In this document: positions 14,787 through 23,758 of the stretch, in pieces | Numbering within the stretch: position 1 is the stretch's first letter | Layout: each line of letters opens with the position of its first letter | From: an uncultured Clostridiaceae bacterium | GTDB taxonomy: Bacteria; Bacillota; Clostridia; Lachnospirales; Lachnospiraceae | NCBI GenBank assembly: GCA_902477765.1 | Contig: CABSIM010000014.1 | Coordinates: 1 to 50,197, forward strand | DNA: 50,197 nucleotides | Reading direction: 5' to 3' | Made by a program: the position numbers and the translations under genes | Notes under the pieces: model-generated | The model's database searches: none | What the model was told of the DNA's origin: nothing | The model's input: only the letters and a program-made list of their open reading frames with translations

Positions 14787-15749
14787 GTGAGTAATAAAGT
14801 GTGTACATTACAAGAGGCAATTGCGAAGTATGTGGAAGACGGCGACCAGATTTCCTTCGGCGGCTTTACCACAAATAAGAAACCCATGGCTGCAGTTCGC
14901 GAGATTCTCCGCCAGGGCAAAAAGGACTTCATCGCATGGGCCGGTCCGGCCGGATCCGACTGGGATATGCTGATCGGTGAGGGCCGTGTAAAGGCATATA
15001 TCAACTGCTATACCGCAGATTCCGGTGTTACAAACGTATCCCGCCGTTTCCGTTCCAAAATCGAAAAAGGCGAGCTGATCTATGAAGACTATTCTCAGGA
15101 TGCCATCATGCTGATGCTGCATGCCGCTTCCCTTGGACTGCCGTTCCTTCCGGTACGCCTGATGATGGGTTCCGGCCTTGTGGATGAATGGGGAATCAGC
15201 AAGGAAGTAAGAAAGACAATTCCGGGTCTGACAGAAGACAAGTTCGTTTATGTGGACAACCCATTCAATCCTGGTGAGAAAGTGGTTGCTCTGCCGGTTC
15301 CGAAGCTGGACACCGCAATCATCCACGTACAGAAGGCATCTCCGGACGGAACCTGCATCATCACAGGTGATGAATTCCACGATGTGGATATTGCCGTAGC
15401 TGCAAAGAAAGTTATTGTTACATGTGAAGAGCTGGTAAGCAATGAAGAGATCAGAAAAGATCCGACCCTTACCAAGATCCCGTGCTTCTGCGTAAGCGCA
15501 GTATGCCATGTACCTTACGGCGCTCATCCGACACAGTGCTATGGCTACTATGACTATGACAACGCATTCCTGAAAGCATACGGTGCAGCAAGCAAGACCG
15601 AGGAAGATTTCCATGCATTCCTGAACGACTATGTATACGGCGTTAAGGATCAGGAAGAATATCTTAACAAACTGGGAGCTGCCCGTCTTATCAATCTGAA
15701 GGTAACACCGGGCTTCGGATACGCCACAGATGCGAGCAAGGAGGATTAA
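14787..15749 (+). CDS. gctA: Glutaconate CoA-transferase subunit A
   Basis: 320 residues, the family's usual length. The class I CoA-transferase alpha fold is recognisable from the start (DGDQISFGGFTTNKKPMA) and from WAGPAGSDWDML. With GctB it transfers CoA from acetyl-CoA or glutaconyl-CoA to (R)-2-hydroxyglutarate in the cytoplasm. The start is a GTG at 14787, 7 nt after AAGGAGG. gctB follows after 2 nt. Confidence 0.94.
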   Translation: MSNKVCTLQEAIAKYVEDGDQISFGGFTTNKKPMAAVREILRQGKKDFIAWAGPAGSDWDMLIGEGRVKAYINCYTADSGVTNVSRRFRSKIEKGELIYEDYSQDAIMLMLHAASLGLPFLPVRLMMGSGLVDEWGISKEVRKTIPGLTEDKFVYVDNPFNPGEKVVALPVPKLDTAIIHVQKASPDGTCIITGDEFHDVDIAVAAKKVIVTCEELVSNEEIRKDPTLTKIPCFCVSAVCHVPYGAHPTQCYGYYDYDNAFLKAYGAASKTEEDFHAFLNDYVYGVKDQEEYLNKLGAARLINLKVTPGFGYATDASKED

Positions 15750-15751
15750 TC

Positions 15752-16558
15752 ATGGCTGATTATACAAATTATACAAATAAAGAGATGCAGGCAATTACGC
15801 TTGCAAAATGTATTCATGACGGACAGATCGCGATCGTAGGTACAGGACTTCCGCTGATCGGCGCATCCGTGGCAAAAAGACTGTTTGCACCGAAGTGCAA
15901 CCTGATCGTGGAGAGCGGACTTATGGACTGCTCCCCCATCGAGGTTCCGCGTTCTGTAGGTGACCTTCGTTTCATGGCTCACTGCGGCGTTCAGTGGCCC
16001 AACGTACGTTTCATCGGTTTTGAGGCAAATGAGTGGCTTCATGACAATGACCGTCTGATCGCTTTCATCGGCGGCGCTCAGATTGACCCCTACGGCAACG
16101 TGAACTCCACCTGTATCGGCGATTATCACAATCCGAAGACACGTTTCACCGGTTCCGGCGGCGCAAACGGAATTGCAACCTTTGCCAACACCATCATCAT
16201 GATTCAGCATGAGAAGAGAAGATTCATGCAGAAGATTGACTATGTAACCAGCCCGGGCTGGATCGATGGCCCTGGCGGACGTGAGAAACTTGGACTTCCG
16301 GGCAACCGCGGACCGCAGGCTGTTGTTACAGATCTTGGTATCCTCAAATTTGATGATGAAACCAAGAGAATGTATCTGGCAGGATACTATGAGACCACAA
16401 CTCCGGAAGAAGTTCAGGAGAACACAGGCTTTGATCTGGATGTTTCCAGAGCCGAGAAGCTGGCACCACCGGATCCGGAAGTTATCCGCATGATCCGTGA
16501 GGAAATCGATCCCGGCCAGGCCTTCATCAAGGTTCCCACAGAAGAACCGGCAAAATAA
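15752..16558 (+). CDS. gctB: Glutaconate CoA-transferase subunit B
   Basis: 268 residues. The catalytic Glu of class I CoA-transferases is present in IVESGLMDCSPIEVP as residue 54, the same number as in the well-studied Acidaminococcus enzyme; it forms the glutamyl-CoA thioester. GSGGANGIATFANT is another family segment. The ATG at 15752 follows the gctA stop by 2 nt and has GGAGGA upstream, so translation is coupled. Confidence 0.95.
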   Translation: MADYTNYTNKEMQAITLAKCIHDGQIAIVGTGLPLIGASVAKRLFAPKCNLIVESGLMDCSPIEVPRSVGDLRFMAHCGVQWPNVRFIGFEANEWLHDNDRLIAFIGGAQIDPYGNVNSTCIGDYHNPKTRFTGSGGANGIATFANTIIMIQHEKRRFMQKIDYVTSPGWIDGPGGREKLGLPGNRGPQAVVTDLGILKFDDETKRMYLAGYYETTTPEEVQENTGFDLDVSRAEKLAPPDPEVIRMIREEIDPGQAFIKVPTEEPAK

Positions 16559-16587
16559 TCAGGGCCTTTAAGCTGCAAGAAAACCAG

Positions 16588-16622
16588 GAGCTGCCCGGTA
16601 TCCTTCAGGGGCGGGGCAGCTC
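16588..16622 (+). promoter_or_regulatory. Hairpin between gctB and gcdA
   Basis: A perfect 9-bp stem GAGCTGCCC (16588-16596) / GGGCAGCTC (16614-16622) with a 17-nt loop, 24 nt before the gcdA start. It is followed by TTATGTATATG, not a T-run. It could adjust the ratio of pump subunit GcdA to the upstream products, either by partial termination or by protecting RNA ends. Confidence 0.5.
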
Positions 16623-16646
16623 TTATGTATATGAGGAGGAAGACAC

Positions 16647-18416
16647 ATGGGCTATTATTCCATGCCTGGATATTTCCAGAACATGCCGGTGATCGGTAAA
16701 GAACTGGTAAACGAAAATGCTGAAAACGAGCAGGAAATCAAAGCAGTAGAAAAAGATATTCATGATTCCATCGAGCAGGCTCTGGCAGCCGGCATCACCA
16801 GCGAAGAGAAGTTAAATGAGCGTGGACAGCTGTCCGCAATGCAGCGTATCAATGCACTGATCGATGAAGGAACCTGGTGCCCGTTAAACAGCCTGTTTAA
16901 TCCGGAAAACAATAAGTTCGGAACCACAAATATTGTAAACGGACTTGGACGTGTTAATGGAAAGTGGGTTTACATCATTGCTTCCGACAATAAGAAAATG
17001 GCAGGAGCATGGGTTCCCGGCCAGGCAGAGAACCTGCTGCGCTGCTCTGACACAGCCAAGATGATGCACCTTCCGCTGGTATACCTTCTTAACTGCTCCG
17101 GCGTTGAGTTCCCCAACCAGGATAAGGTATATCCCAACAGAAGAGGCGGCGGAACTCCGTTCTTCCGTAATGCAGAACTGAACCAGCTGGGCGTGCCGGT
17201 CATTGTCGGCATTTATGGAACCAACCCGGCAGGCGGCGGATATCACAGCATTTCCCCGACCATTCTGATTGCACACAGCCAGGCAAACATGGCAGTCGGC
17301 GGTGCAGGCATCCTTTCCGGTATGAATCCGAAGGGATATATTGATGAAGAGGCTGCTGAGCAGATCATCGCTGCTCAGATTGAAAACGGAAAGAAACATG
17401 TGCCGGCACCCGGCTCTGTTCCGATCCATTATGATGAAACAGGATTCTTCCGTGAAGTATACGAAAATGACTACGGCGTAATCGAAGGAATCAAGAAGTA
17501 TATCAGCTATCTTCCGGCATACAATCTGGAATTCTTCCGTGTGGATGAACCGAAGACTCCAAGATATCCGGCAGAAGACCTTTACAGCCTGATTCCCATG
17601 AACCAGAAACGTCCGTATGATATTTATGACGTAATTGCCCGTCTCTTCGACGGTTCTGAGTTCTCTGAATATAAGAAGGGATACGGACCGGAAATGGTAA
17701 CAGGTCTGGCAAAAGTCAACGGACTTCTGGTTGGTGTGATTGCCAATGTACAGGGCCTTCTTATGAACTATCCGGAATACAAGCAGAACTCTGTGGGAAT
17801 CGGCGGCAAGCTGTATCGTCAGGGTCTGGTGAAGATGAATGAGTTCGTAACTCTCTGCGCACGTGACAGAATTCCGTTAATCTGGCTGCAGGATACCACC
17901 GGTATCGATGTGGGCGATGACGCGGAAAAGGCAGAGCTTCTGGGCCTTGGACAGTCTCTGATTTACTCCATCGAGAACTCCAAGCTTCCGTCTCTGGAGA
18001 TCACACTCCGTAAAGCGAGTGCGGCAGCTCACTATGTACTGGGCGGCCCGCAGGGCAACAATACCAACGCATTCTCCATTGCCACAGGCGCATGCGAGTA
18101 TTACGTAATGCCGGGTGAGACAGCTGCAAACGCAATGTACTCCAGAAAACTTGTGAAGGCAAAGAAAGCAGGAGAAGATCTGCAGCCGATCATCGACAAG
18201 ATGAACGACATGATCAATATGTATACGGAGAAATCCCGTCCGAAGTACTGCACCATCAAGGGTATGGCTGACGAGATCGTAGACATGACCGAGATCCGTC
18301 CGTATATTCAGGCATTCACTGAGGCGGCATATCAGAATCCGCAGACGATCTGCCCGTTCCATCAGATGGTAACTCCGCGTGCAATCCGCGAGTTCGACAC
18401 CTATAAAAAAGCGTGA
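16647..18416 (+). CDS. gcdA: Glutaconyl-CoA decarboxylase alpha subunit (carboxyltransferase)
   Basis: 589 residues, full length for GcdA. Two crotonase-fold halves are visible: the N-half with KMAGAWVPGQAENLLR and GGGTPFFRNAELNQLG, and the C-half with QDTTGIDVGDDAEKAE and YYVMPGETAANAMY. It transfers the carboxyl group of glutaconyl-CoA to biotin on GcdC, giving crotonyl-CoA. It is soluble but bound to the membrane complex. The ATG at 16647 has GAGGAGGA 6 nt upstream. A strong hairpin follows the gene. Confidence 0.95.
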   Translation: MGYYSMPGYFQNMPVIGKELVNENAENEQEIKAVEKDIHDSIEQALAAGITSEEKLNERGQLSAMQRINALIDEGTWCPLNSLFNPENNKFGTTNIVNGLGRVNGKWVYIIASDNKKMAGAWVPGQAENLLRCSDTAKMMHLPLVYLLNCSGVEFPNQDKVYPNRRGGGTPFFRNAELNQLGVPVIVGIYGTNPAGGGYHSISPTILIAHSQANMAVGGAGILSGMNPKGYIDEEAAEQIIAAQIENGKKHVPAPGSVPIHYDETGFFREVYENDYGVIEGIKKYISYLPAYNLEFFRVDEPKTPRYPAEDLYSLIPMNQKRPYDIYDVIARLFDGSEFSEYKKGYGPEMVTGLAKVNGLLVGVIANVQGLLMNYPEYKQNSVGIGGKLYRQGLVKMNEFVTLCARDRIPLIWLQDTTGIDVGDDAEKAELLGLGQSLIYSIENSKLPSLEITLRKASAAAHYVLGGPQGNNTNAFSIATGACEYYVMPGETAANAMYSRKLVKAKKAGEDLQPIIDKMNDMINMYTEKSRPKYCTIKGMADEIVDMTEIRPYIQAFTEAAYQNPQTICPFHQMVTPRAIREFDTYKKA

Positions 18417-18430
18417 TGCTGACTGACAGT

Positions 18431-18468
18431 CCAGACCGGGATTTTCCCGGTCTGGATATATCTGTTTT
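18431..18468 (+). terminator. Terminator-like hairpin between gcdA and hgdC
   Basis: An 11-bp perfect stem (CCAGACCGGGA at 18431-18441, TCCCGGTCTGG at 18445-18455) with a TTT loop, followed by ATATATCTGTTTT. The U-run is broken, so termination may be partial. Confidence 0.7.
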
Positions 18469-18524
18469 ATCTGGCTGTAAGGAAATGGCGCAGAAAGGTT
18501 TTCCGTGGGGATATCTGTAAAAAC

Positions 18525-18553
18525 TTGCGGAACCCCGGGCAGTGTGCTATACT
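18525..18553 (+). promoter_or_regulatory. Promoter of the hgdCAB transcription unit
   Basis: TTGCGG (18525-18530), 17 nt, TATACT (18548-18553) with extended -10 TG at 18545-18546, 39 nt before the hgdC start. It makes hgdCAB a separate unit after the hairpin. Confidence 0.6.
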
Positions 18554-18592
18554 TTGATAGGTAAAAAAAGATACAGAAAACCGGAGGTTAGT

Positions 18593-19384
18593 ATGAGCGC
18601 GATTTATACATTGGGAATCGACGTCGGATCTACTGCGTCCAAATGTATTATTCTGAAGGACGGAGAAGAGATCATCGCCAAATCCCTGATCGATGTGGGC
18701 GCAGGAACCAGCGGCCCGCAGCGTGCCATTGATCTGGTGCTGGAAAATGCAGGTATGACCAGAGACCAGATGGCTTATACCCTGGCAACCGGTTATGGGC
18801 GGAATTCCCTGATGGGAATTGCGGACAAGCAGATGAGTGAGCTTTCCTGCCATGCAAGGGGAGCATATTTTCTGTTTCCGCAGGTCCATACGGTAATCGA
18901 TATCGGCGGACAGGATGTGAAGGTCCTGCATATCGAAAACGGTGCCATGGTGAATTTCCAGATGAATGACAAATGTGCCGCAGGAACCGGAAGATTCCTG
19001 GATGTCATGGCACGCGTCCTGGAAGTAAAGGTGGAAGATCTCGGAAGACTGGGGGCCATGTCCAGAAAAAATGTGGCCATCAGTTCCACATGTACCGTGT
19101 TTGCGGAGAGTGAGGTAATCAGTCAGCTCGCCCAGGGTACGGATAAATGTGATATCATCAACGGAATCCATCATTCCGTGGCACATCGTGTCACCGGGCT
19201 TGCCCATCGTGTGGGAGTTGTGCCCGAAGTGGTCATGACAGGCGGTGTGGCACAGAATACCGGCGTGGTGAAAGCGCTGGAAGAAGAGCTCGGGTGTCCC
19301 ATCCGGACGTCTGAACTGACACAGTACAATGGCGCGCTGGGCGCGGCTCTGTTCGCTTTTCAGGCCGCCAGCCGTCAGAAATAA
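18593..19384 (+). CDS. hgdC: 2-Hydroxyglutaryl-CoA dehydratase activator (component A)
   Basis: 263 residues. The ASKHA-type ATPase fold begins with GIDVGSTASKC and has VIDIGGQDVK in the middle. Cys128 (NDKCAAGTG) and Cys167 (SSTCTVF) are the ligands expected for the single [4Fe-4S] cluster shared by the homodimer. It hydrolyses ATP to send one electron to HgdAB, starting the radical dehydration, and is oxygen sensitive. The ATG at 18593 follows GGAGGT by 4 nt. First gene of its own transcription unit. Confidence 0.95.
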   Translation: MSAIYTLGIDVGSTASKCIILKDGEEIIAKSLIDVGAGTSGPQRAIDLVLENAGMTRDQMAYTLATGYGRNSLMGIADKQMSELSCHARGAYFLFPQVHTVIDIGGQDVKVLHIENGAMVNFQMNDKCAAGTGRFLDVMARVLEVKVEDLGRLGAMSRKNVAISSTCTVFAESEVISQLAQGTDKCDIINGIHHSVAHRVTGLAHRVGVVPEVVMTGGVAQNTGVVKALEEELGCPIRTSELTQYNGALGAALFAFQAASRQK

Positions 19385-19411
19385 ATTTTCTAAAAATGGA
19401 GGATGGTAATT

Positions 19412-20851
19412 ATGGCAAAGCAAGTTAGTCCTGGCGTTCTCGCCCTGCGTAAGGTTGTCGATGACGTCCATAAGGAAGCGCGTGAGGCCAAGGCGAGAGG
19501 AGAACTGGTAGGATGGTCTTCATCCAAGTTCCCCTGTGAACTGGCAGCAGCTTTTGATCTGAATGTAATGTATCCGGAAAACCAGGCAGCAGGTATTGCA
19601 GCAAACCGTTACGGTGAACTGCTCTGTCAGGCAGCCGAGGATCTGGGATATGATAATGATATCTGCGGATATGCCCGCATCAGCCTTGCTTATGCGGCAG
19701 GCAAGCGTGCATCCCGCAAATTTGATCCGGAAACAGGCGAGTACATCATCGATCCCAGCACCGGAAAGCCCATGAAGGATGCAGATGGAAAAGTGATCAT
19801 TGATGAAGCCACCGGAAAACCGAAAAAGGATCCCAAGACCCAGACTCCGTATATCGTTCTGGATGATCTCAATGAGATCAATGCACTTCCGGACGGTCCG
19901 GAGAAAGAGCGCCGTCTGGCAGCCATTTCCCCGATCCGTCAGATGCAGATCCCGCAGCCGGATTTCGTTCTCTGCTGCAACAACATCTGCAACTGCATGA
20001 CAAAGTGGTATGAGAACATTGCGCGTATGCACAACATTCCGCTGATCATGATCGATATTCCGTACAACAACACTGTGGAAGTGGACGATTCCAACGTGAA
20101 GTATGTGCGTGCACAGTTTGATCAGGCCATCAAGCAGCTGGAAGAACTGACCGGCAAGAAGTTTGACGAGAAGAAATTTGAACATGCATGTGAAAATGCA
20201 AACCGTACAGCCAAGGCATGGCTGAAGGTCTGCGATTACCTTCAGTACAAACCGGCTCCCTACAGCGGTTTCGACCTGTTCAACCACATGGCTGACGTCG
20301 TAACAGCCCGTGCAAGAGTGGAGACTGCCGAGGCATTTGAACTTCTGGCAAAGGACCTGGAAGAAGCGGTTAAGAAGGGCGAGACCACAACTCCGTTCCC
20401 GGAGAAATACCGTGTAATGTTTGAGGGAATTCCGTGCTGGCCGAAACTGCCTGCACTGTTCAAACCGTTAAAAGAGCATGGCGTAAACGTGACTGCAGTC
20501 GTATATGCTCCGGCATTCGGCTTTGTTTACAACAACATCGACGAGATGGCACGTGCTTACTACAAAGCTCCCAACTCTGTCTGCATCGAGCAGGGTGTTG
20601 ACTGGCGTGAAGGCATCTGCCGCAACAACAAGGTAGACGGCGTTCTGGTTCACTACAACAGAAGCTGCAAACCGTGGAGCGGTTATATGGCTGAAATGCA
20701 GCGCCGGTTCACCGATGATCTGGGCATTCCGTGTGCCGGATTTGACGGTGACCAGGCTGACCCGCGTAACTTCAATGCGGCTCAGTATGAGACCCGTGTA
20801 CAGGGCCTTGTAGAGGCCATGGATGCAAATATGCAGTCAAAGGAGGCATAA
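19412..20851 (+). CDS. hgdA: 2-Hydroxyglutaryl-CoA dehydratase alpha subunit
   Basis: 479 residues, close to the characterised enzyme. Cys-rich segments expected to bind a [4Fe-4S] cluster are visible (VLCCNNICNCMTKWYENIA), as are WSSSKFPCEL near the N-terminus and GVLVHYNRSCKPWSGY near the C-terminus. A loop near residues 108-145 holds three short DxxTGxxxxD-like repeats; a similar loop is, as I recall, present in the Acidaminococcus protein. With HgdB it removes water from (R)-2-hydroxyglutaryl-CoA. The ATG at 19412 has GGAGGA 8 nt upstream. Confidence 0.95.
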   Translation: MAKQVSPGVLALRKVVDDVHKEAREAKARGELVGWSSSKFPCELAAAFDLNVMYPENQAAGIAANRYGELLCQAAEDLGYDNDICGYARISLAYAAGKRASRKFDPETGEYIIDPSTGKPMKDADGKVIIDEATGKPKKDPKTQTPYIVLDDLNEINALPDGPEKERRLAAISPIRQMQIPQPDFVLCCNNICNCMTKWYENIARMHNIPLIMIDIPYNNTVEVDDSNVKYVRAQFDQAIKQLEELTGKKFDEKKFEHACENANRTAKAWLKVCDYLQYKPAPYSGFDLFNHMADVVTARARVETAEAFELLAKDLEEAVKKGETTTPFPEKYRVMFEGIPCWPKLPALFKPLKEHGVNVTAVVYAPAFGFVYNNIDEMARAYYKAPNSVCIEQGVDWREGICRNNKVDGVLVHYNRSCKPWSGYMAEMQRRFTDDLGIPCAGFDGDQADPRNFNAAQYETRVQGLVEAMDANMQSKEA

Positions 20852-20855
20852 ACAG

Positions 20856-22001
20856 ATGAGTATCAATGCATTATTGGATGAATTTAAAGTGAAGGCTGCA
20901 ACTCCGAAACAGCAGCTTCAGGAATATAAAGCCCAGGGTAAGAAAGTCATCGGTGTCCTTCCTTATTTCGCACCGGAAGAACTGGTTTATGCCGCAGGCA
21001 TGGTTCCCATGGGCATCTGGGGTTCCAATACCAAGACCATCAGCCGTGCAAAGGAATACTGCGCGACATTCTACTGCACCATCGCACAGCTGGCTCTGGA
21101 AATGCTTCTGGACGGAACCATGGATCAGCTGGACGGAATCATCACACCTACCATCTGTGATACCCTTCGTCCCATGAGCCAGAACTACCGTGTAGCCATG
21201 TCTGAAAAGATGGCTGTCATCTTCCTGGCACATCCCCAGAACCGCTTCGAGCCCTTCGGACTTCAGTTCTGTGTGGATCAGTACAACCATGTAAAGAAAG
21301 AACTGGAGAAAGTGGCAGGAAAAGAAATCACCAACGATGACATCCAGAATGCCATCAAGGTTTACAATGAGAGCCGTGCTGCACGCCGTCTTTTTGTGAA
21401 GCTGGCAAATGAGCACTGTGATGTGATTACTCCCACAAAGCGTTCCGCAGTTCTCAAAGCGTTCTGGTTTATGGAGAAACCGGAGTATACAGCAAAGCTG
21501 TCTGAACTGAATGCTGAACTGGAAAAACTTCCTGTCTGTGACTGGAAGGGAACAAAAGTGGTTACTTCCGGTATCATCTGCGATAATCCGAATCTGCTGG
21601 CTGCGTTCGAGGAGAACAATATTGCCATTGCAGCCGATGATGTTGCGCATGAGAGCCGTGCATTCCGCGTGGATGTTCCCAGCAATCCGGATCCCATCAT
21701 GGCTCTGGCAGAACAGTTTGCTGCTCAGGACTACGATGTTCTTCTGTATGATCCGCAGTCCAGCAAGAACCGCCGCGGCGAATTTGTTGCCAACATGGTG
21801 AAGGAAAGCGGAGCTCAGGGTCTTGTACTGTTCATGCAGCAGTTCTGTGACCCGGAGGAAATGGAATATCCGTATCTGAAGAAAGCTCTGGATGACGCTG
21901 GAATTCCGCATATCAAACTGGGTATTGACCAGCAGATGCGTGACTTCGGACAGGCTCAGACTGCAATCCAGGCATTTGCTGATGTTCTGAGCATGCAGTA
22001 A
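20856..22001 (+). CDS. hgdB: 2-Hydroxyglutaryl-CoA dehydratase beta subunit
   Basis: 381 residues of the FldB/HgdB dehydratase family. Typical segments are GKKVIGVLPYFAPEELVYAA at the start, DQLDGIITPTICDTLRPMSQN in the middle and the C-terminal HIKLGIDQQMRDFGQ. It completes the dehydratase heterodimer with HgdA. The ATG at 20856 follows the hgdA stop by 4 nt and has AAAGGAGGC upstream. A terminator follows, so this ends the cluster. Confidence 0.95.
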   Translation: MSINALLDEFKVKAATPKQQLQEYKAQGKKVIGVLPYFAPEELVYAAGMVPMGIWGSNTKTISRAKEYCATFYCTIAQLALEMLLDGTMDQLDGIITPTICDTLRPMSQNYRVAMSEKMAVIFLAHPQNRFEPFGLQFCVDQYNHVKKELEKVAGKEITNDDIQNAIKVYNESRAARRLFVKLANEHCDVITPTKRSAVLKAFWFMEKPEYTAKLSELNAELEKLPVCDWKGTKVVTSGIICDNPNLLAAFEENNIAIAADDVAHESRAFRVDVPSNPDPIMALAEQFAAQDYDVLLYDPQSSKNRRGEFVANMVKESGAQGLVLFMQQFCDPEEMEYPYLKKALDDAGIPHIKLGIDQQMRDFGQAQTAIQAFADVLSMQ

Positions 22002-22040
22002 TCCTGTCAGATACATAAAAGGCAGTATAATTGAAAAGGA

Positions 22041-22080
22041 TCGGCCGGTGTGTCCGTTTTCGGGCATCCGGCCGGTTTTT
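22041..22080 (+). terminator. Rho-independent terminator after hgdB
   Basis: GGCCGG (22043-22048) pairs with CCGGCC (22068-22073), then GGTTTTT. Confidence 0.8.
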
Positions 22081-22145
22081 ATGTTTCGGGAAACAGAGGG
22101 AAGGGACGGATTCGGGCCGGGGATACCGTCTTTGAAAGGGATGTC

Positions 22146-22174
22146 TTTACGAATCCGGGAAAATCTGATAAGAT
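22146..22174 (+). promoter_or_regulatory. Promoter candidate of the MATE gene
   Basis: TTTACG (22146-22151), 17 nt, TAAGAT (22169-22174) with extended -10 TG. A small perfect hairpin CGGAGGA/TCCTCCG lies in the leader at 22185-22202. Confidence 0.42.
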
Positions 22175-22260
22175 GGAAAAACGGACGGAGGAAAAGTCCT
22201 CCGGCAGGATATGGGCAGACAGCCCGAAGGATACAACAGCAAAACAGGGGGAATGAAAAA

Positions 22261-23667
22261 ATGCTGCTGCAGACAACAAAGGAAATGCTCGGAGACCGGA
22301 TCTTTCTGGGAAAAGCAGTCCGCATGGCACTTCCCGTAGCCATGCAGGGAATGCTCAATACGGTGGTGAATCTGGTGGACACCATGATGATCGGAACGCT
22401 TGGTGCCACTGCCATTGCGGCTGTGGGACTGGCCAATAAGGTATTTTTCGTGTTTACTCTTCTGGTATTCGGCATCGTCAGCGGCAGCGGAATTCTGGCA
22501 GCCCAGTACTGGGGCAGCAGGGATGTGAAGCAGATCAGAAAAGTCCTGGGACTGGCACTGATTCTGGCTCTGGGAGGAGCGTTCTGTTTCCTGATTCCTG
22601 CGGTGCTGTGTCCTGAGCTGGTCATGAGAATCTTTACTGTCAGTCCGGAGACCATACGGGTGGGAGCCTCCTATCTGGTGATTGCGGCACTTTCCTATCC
22701 GTTTACCGCGTTTACCAATGTCTATGTGGCAATGCTCCGGGCGGTGGGACAGGTAAAGCTCCCGGTGTTTACCAGCTGTCTGGCCATTGCTGTCAATATT
22801 ACGTTTAACTTTTTCATGATTTTTCCGGAACGCACAGTGGTTCTGGCAGGACGGGAAATCGTGGTTTTCGGTATGGGGCTCGGAGCCGTGGGAGCGGCGC
22901 TGGCGACACTGATTGCCAGAATCACAGAAACGTCGGTGCTTCTTGCCATTGTGTATCTGAAGAAGTTTCCCATTGCCTGCCGTCTGAAGGAAATGGTGGG
23001 GTATTCCTCCGAGTTCCTGAAACAGTTTCTTTCCACCTGTGCGCCGGTGATTGCCAATGAATTCATGTGGGGCCTGGGGGTCACCATTTACTCCCTTGCA
23101 TACGGGCGTATGGGAGACAATGCGGTGGCTGCCATTACCATTGCCACAACCATTCAGGATATCATTGTGGTTCTGTTCCAGGGGCTGAGCGCCGCTACTG
23201 CCGTGATTCTGGGGCACGAGCTGGGAGCAGGCAATCTGAAACGTGCAGAAAAGTATGCATCACACTTTTTTGCGCTTCAGTTTCTTGTGACACTGTTCGG
23301 CATGGTGGTGTGTACAGTGGTCAGGCTTCCGATTCTTTCCATTTACCGGATTACGGAGGAAGTGGCGGAGGCAGCATCTCTCTGCATCATGGTGTTTGTC
23401 CTTTACATGCCGGCCAAAATGTTCAATTATGTTAATATTGTGGGGGTGCTGAGAAGCGGCGGCGACACCAGAATGTGTCTGTTTCTGGATACCAGCGGTG
23501 TGTGGTTCATCGGAATTCCTCTGGCCTTTATCGGAGGGCTCTGGCTGAAACTGCCGATTTATGCGGTATATGCGATGGTAATGCTGGAAGAAGTCTATAA
23601 AGCGGTTCTGGGATACTGGAGATACCGGCAGAAAAAGTGGCTGAGAAACCTGACGGAAACAGCCTGA
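22261..23667 (+). CDS. MATE family efflux transporter
   Basis: 468 residues with about 12 membrane helices in two similar halves. The start shows the family's typical segment (ALPVAMQGMLNTVVNLVDTMMIGTLG), and GSGILAAQYWGSRD and GHELGAGNLKRAEKYA are conserved loops. MATE proteins export drugs or metabolites in exchange for Na+ or H+. The ATG at 22261 is 8 nt after AGGGGGA; the frame is open further upstream across the hgdB terminator, but has no start signal there. Substrate unknown. It converges on the iclR gene. Confidence 0.92.
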   Translation: MLLQTTKEMLGDRIFLGKAVRMALPVAMQGMLNTVVNLVDTMMIGTLGATAIAAVGLANKVFFVFTLLVFGIVSGSGILAAQYWGSRDVKQIRKVLGLALILALGGAFCFLIPAVLCPELVMRIFTVSPETIRVGASYLVIAALSYPFTAFTNVYVAMLRAVGQVKLPVFTSCLAIAVNITFNFFMIFPERTVVLAGREIVVFGMGLGAVGAALATLIARITETSVLLAIVYLKKFPIACRLKEMVGYSSEFLKQFLSTCAPVIANEFMWGLGVTIYSLAYGRMGDNAVAAITIATTIQDIIVVLFQGLSAATAVILGHELGAGNLKRAEKYASHFFALQFLVTLFGMVVCTVVRLPILSIYRITEEVAEAASLCIMVFVLYMPAKMFNYVNIVGVLRSGGDTRMCLFLDTSGVWFIGIPLAFIGGLWLKLPIYAVYAMVMLEEVYKAVLGYWRYRQKKWLRNLTETA

Positions 23668-23690
23668 GACTCCGGCGGACCGGAAAAGAG

Positions 23691-23745
23691 AAAAAGACCG
23701 GTGCATGACGGCTCAAAAAGAGCCGGGGCACCGGTCTGTTTTTGC
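23691..23745. terminator. Bidirectional terminator between the MATE and iclR-type genes
   Basis: AGACCGGTGC (23695-23704) pairs with GCACCGGTCT (23728-23737), with an inner CGGCTC/GAGCCG stem and T-runs on both strands. Confidence 0.9.
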
Positions 23746-23758
23746 ATAGGGGAAAATT

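Noticed and set aside
19730..19850. Three DxxTGxxxxD-like repeats in HgdA, considered as a novel inserted calcium-binding domain
   Set aside because: The protein has the normal length for the family, and I recall a comparable loop in the Acidaminococcus subunit, so it is probably a family feature.
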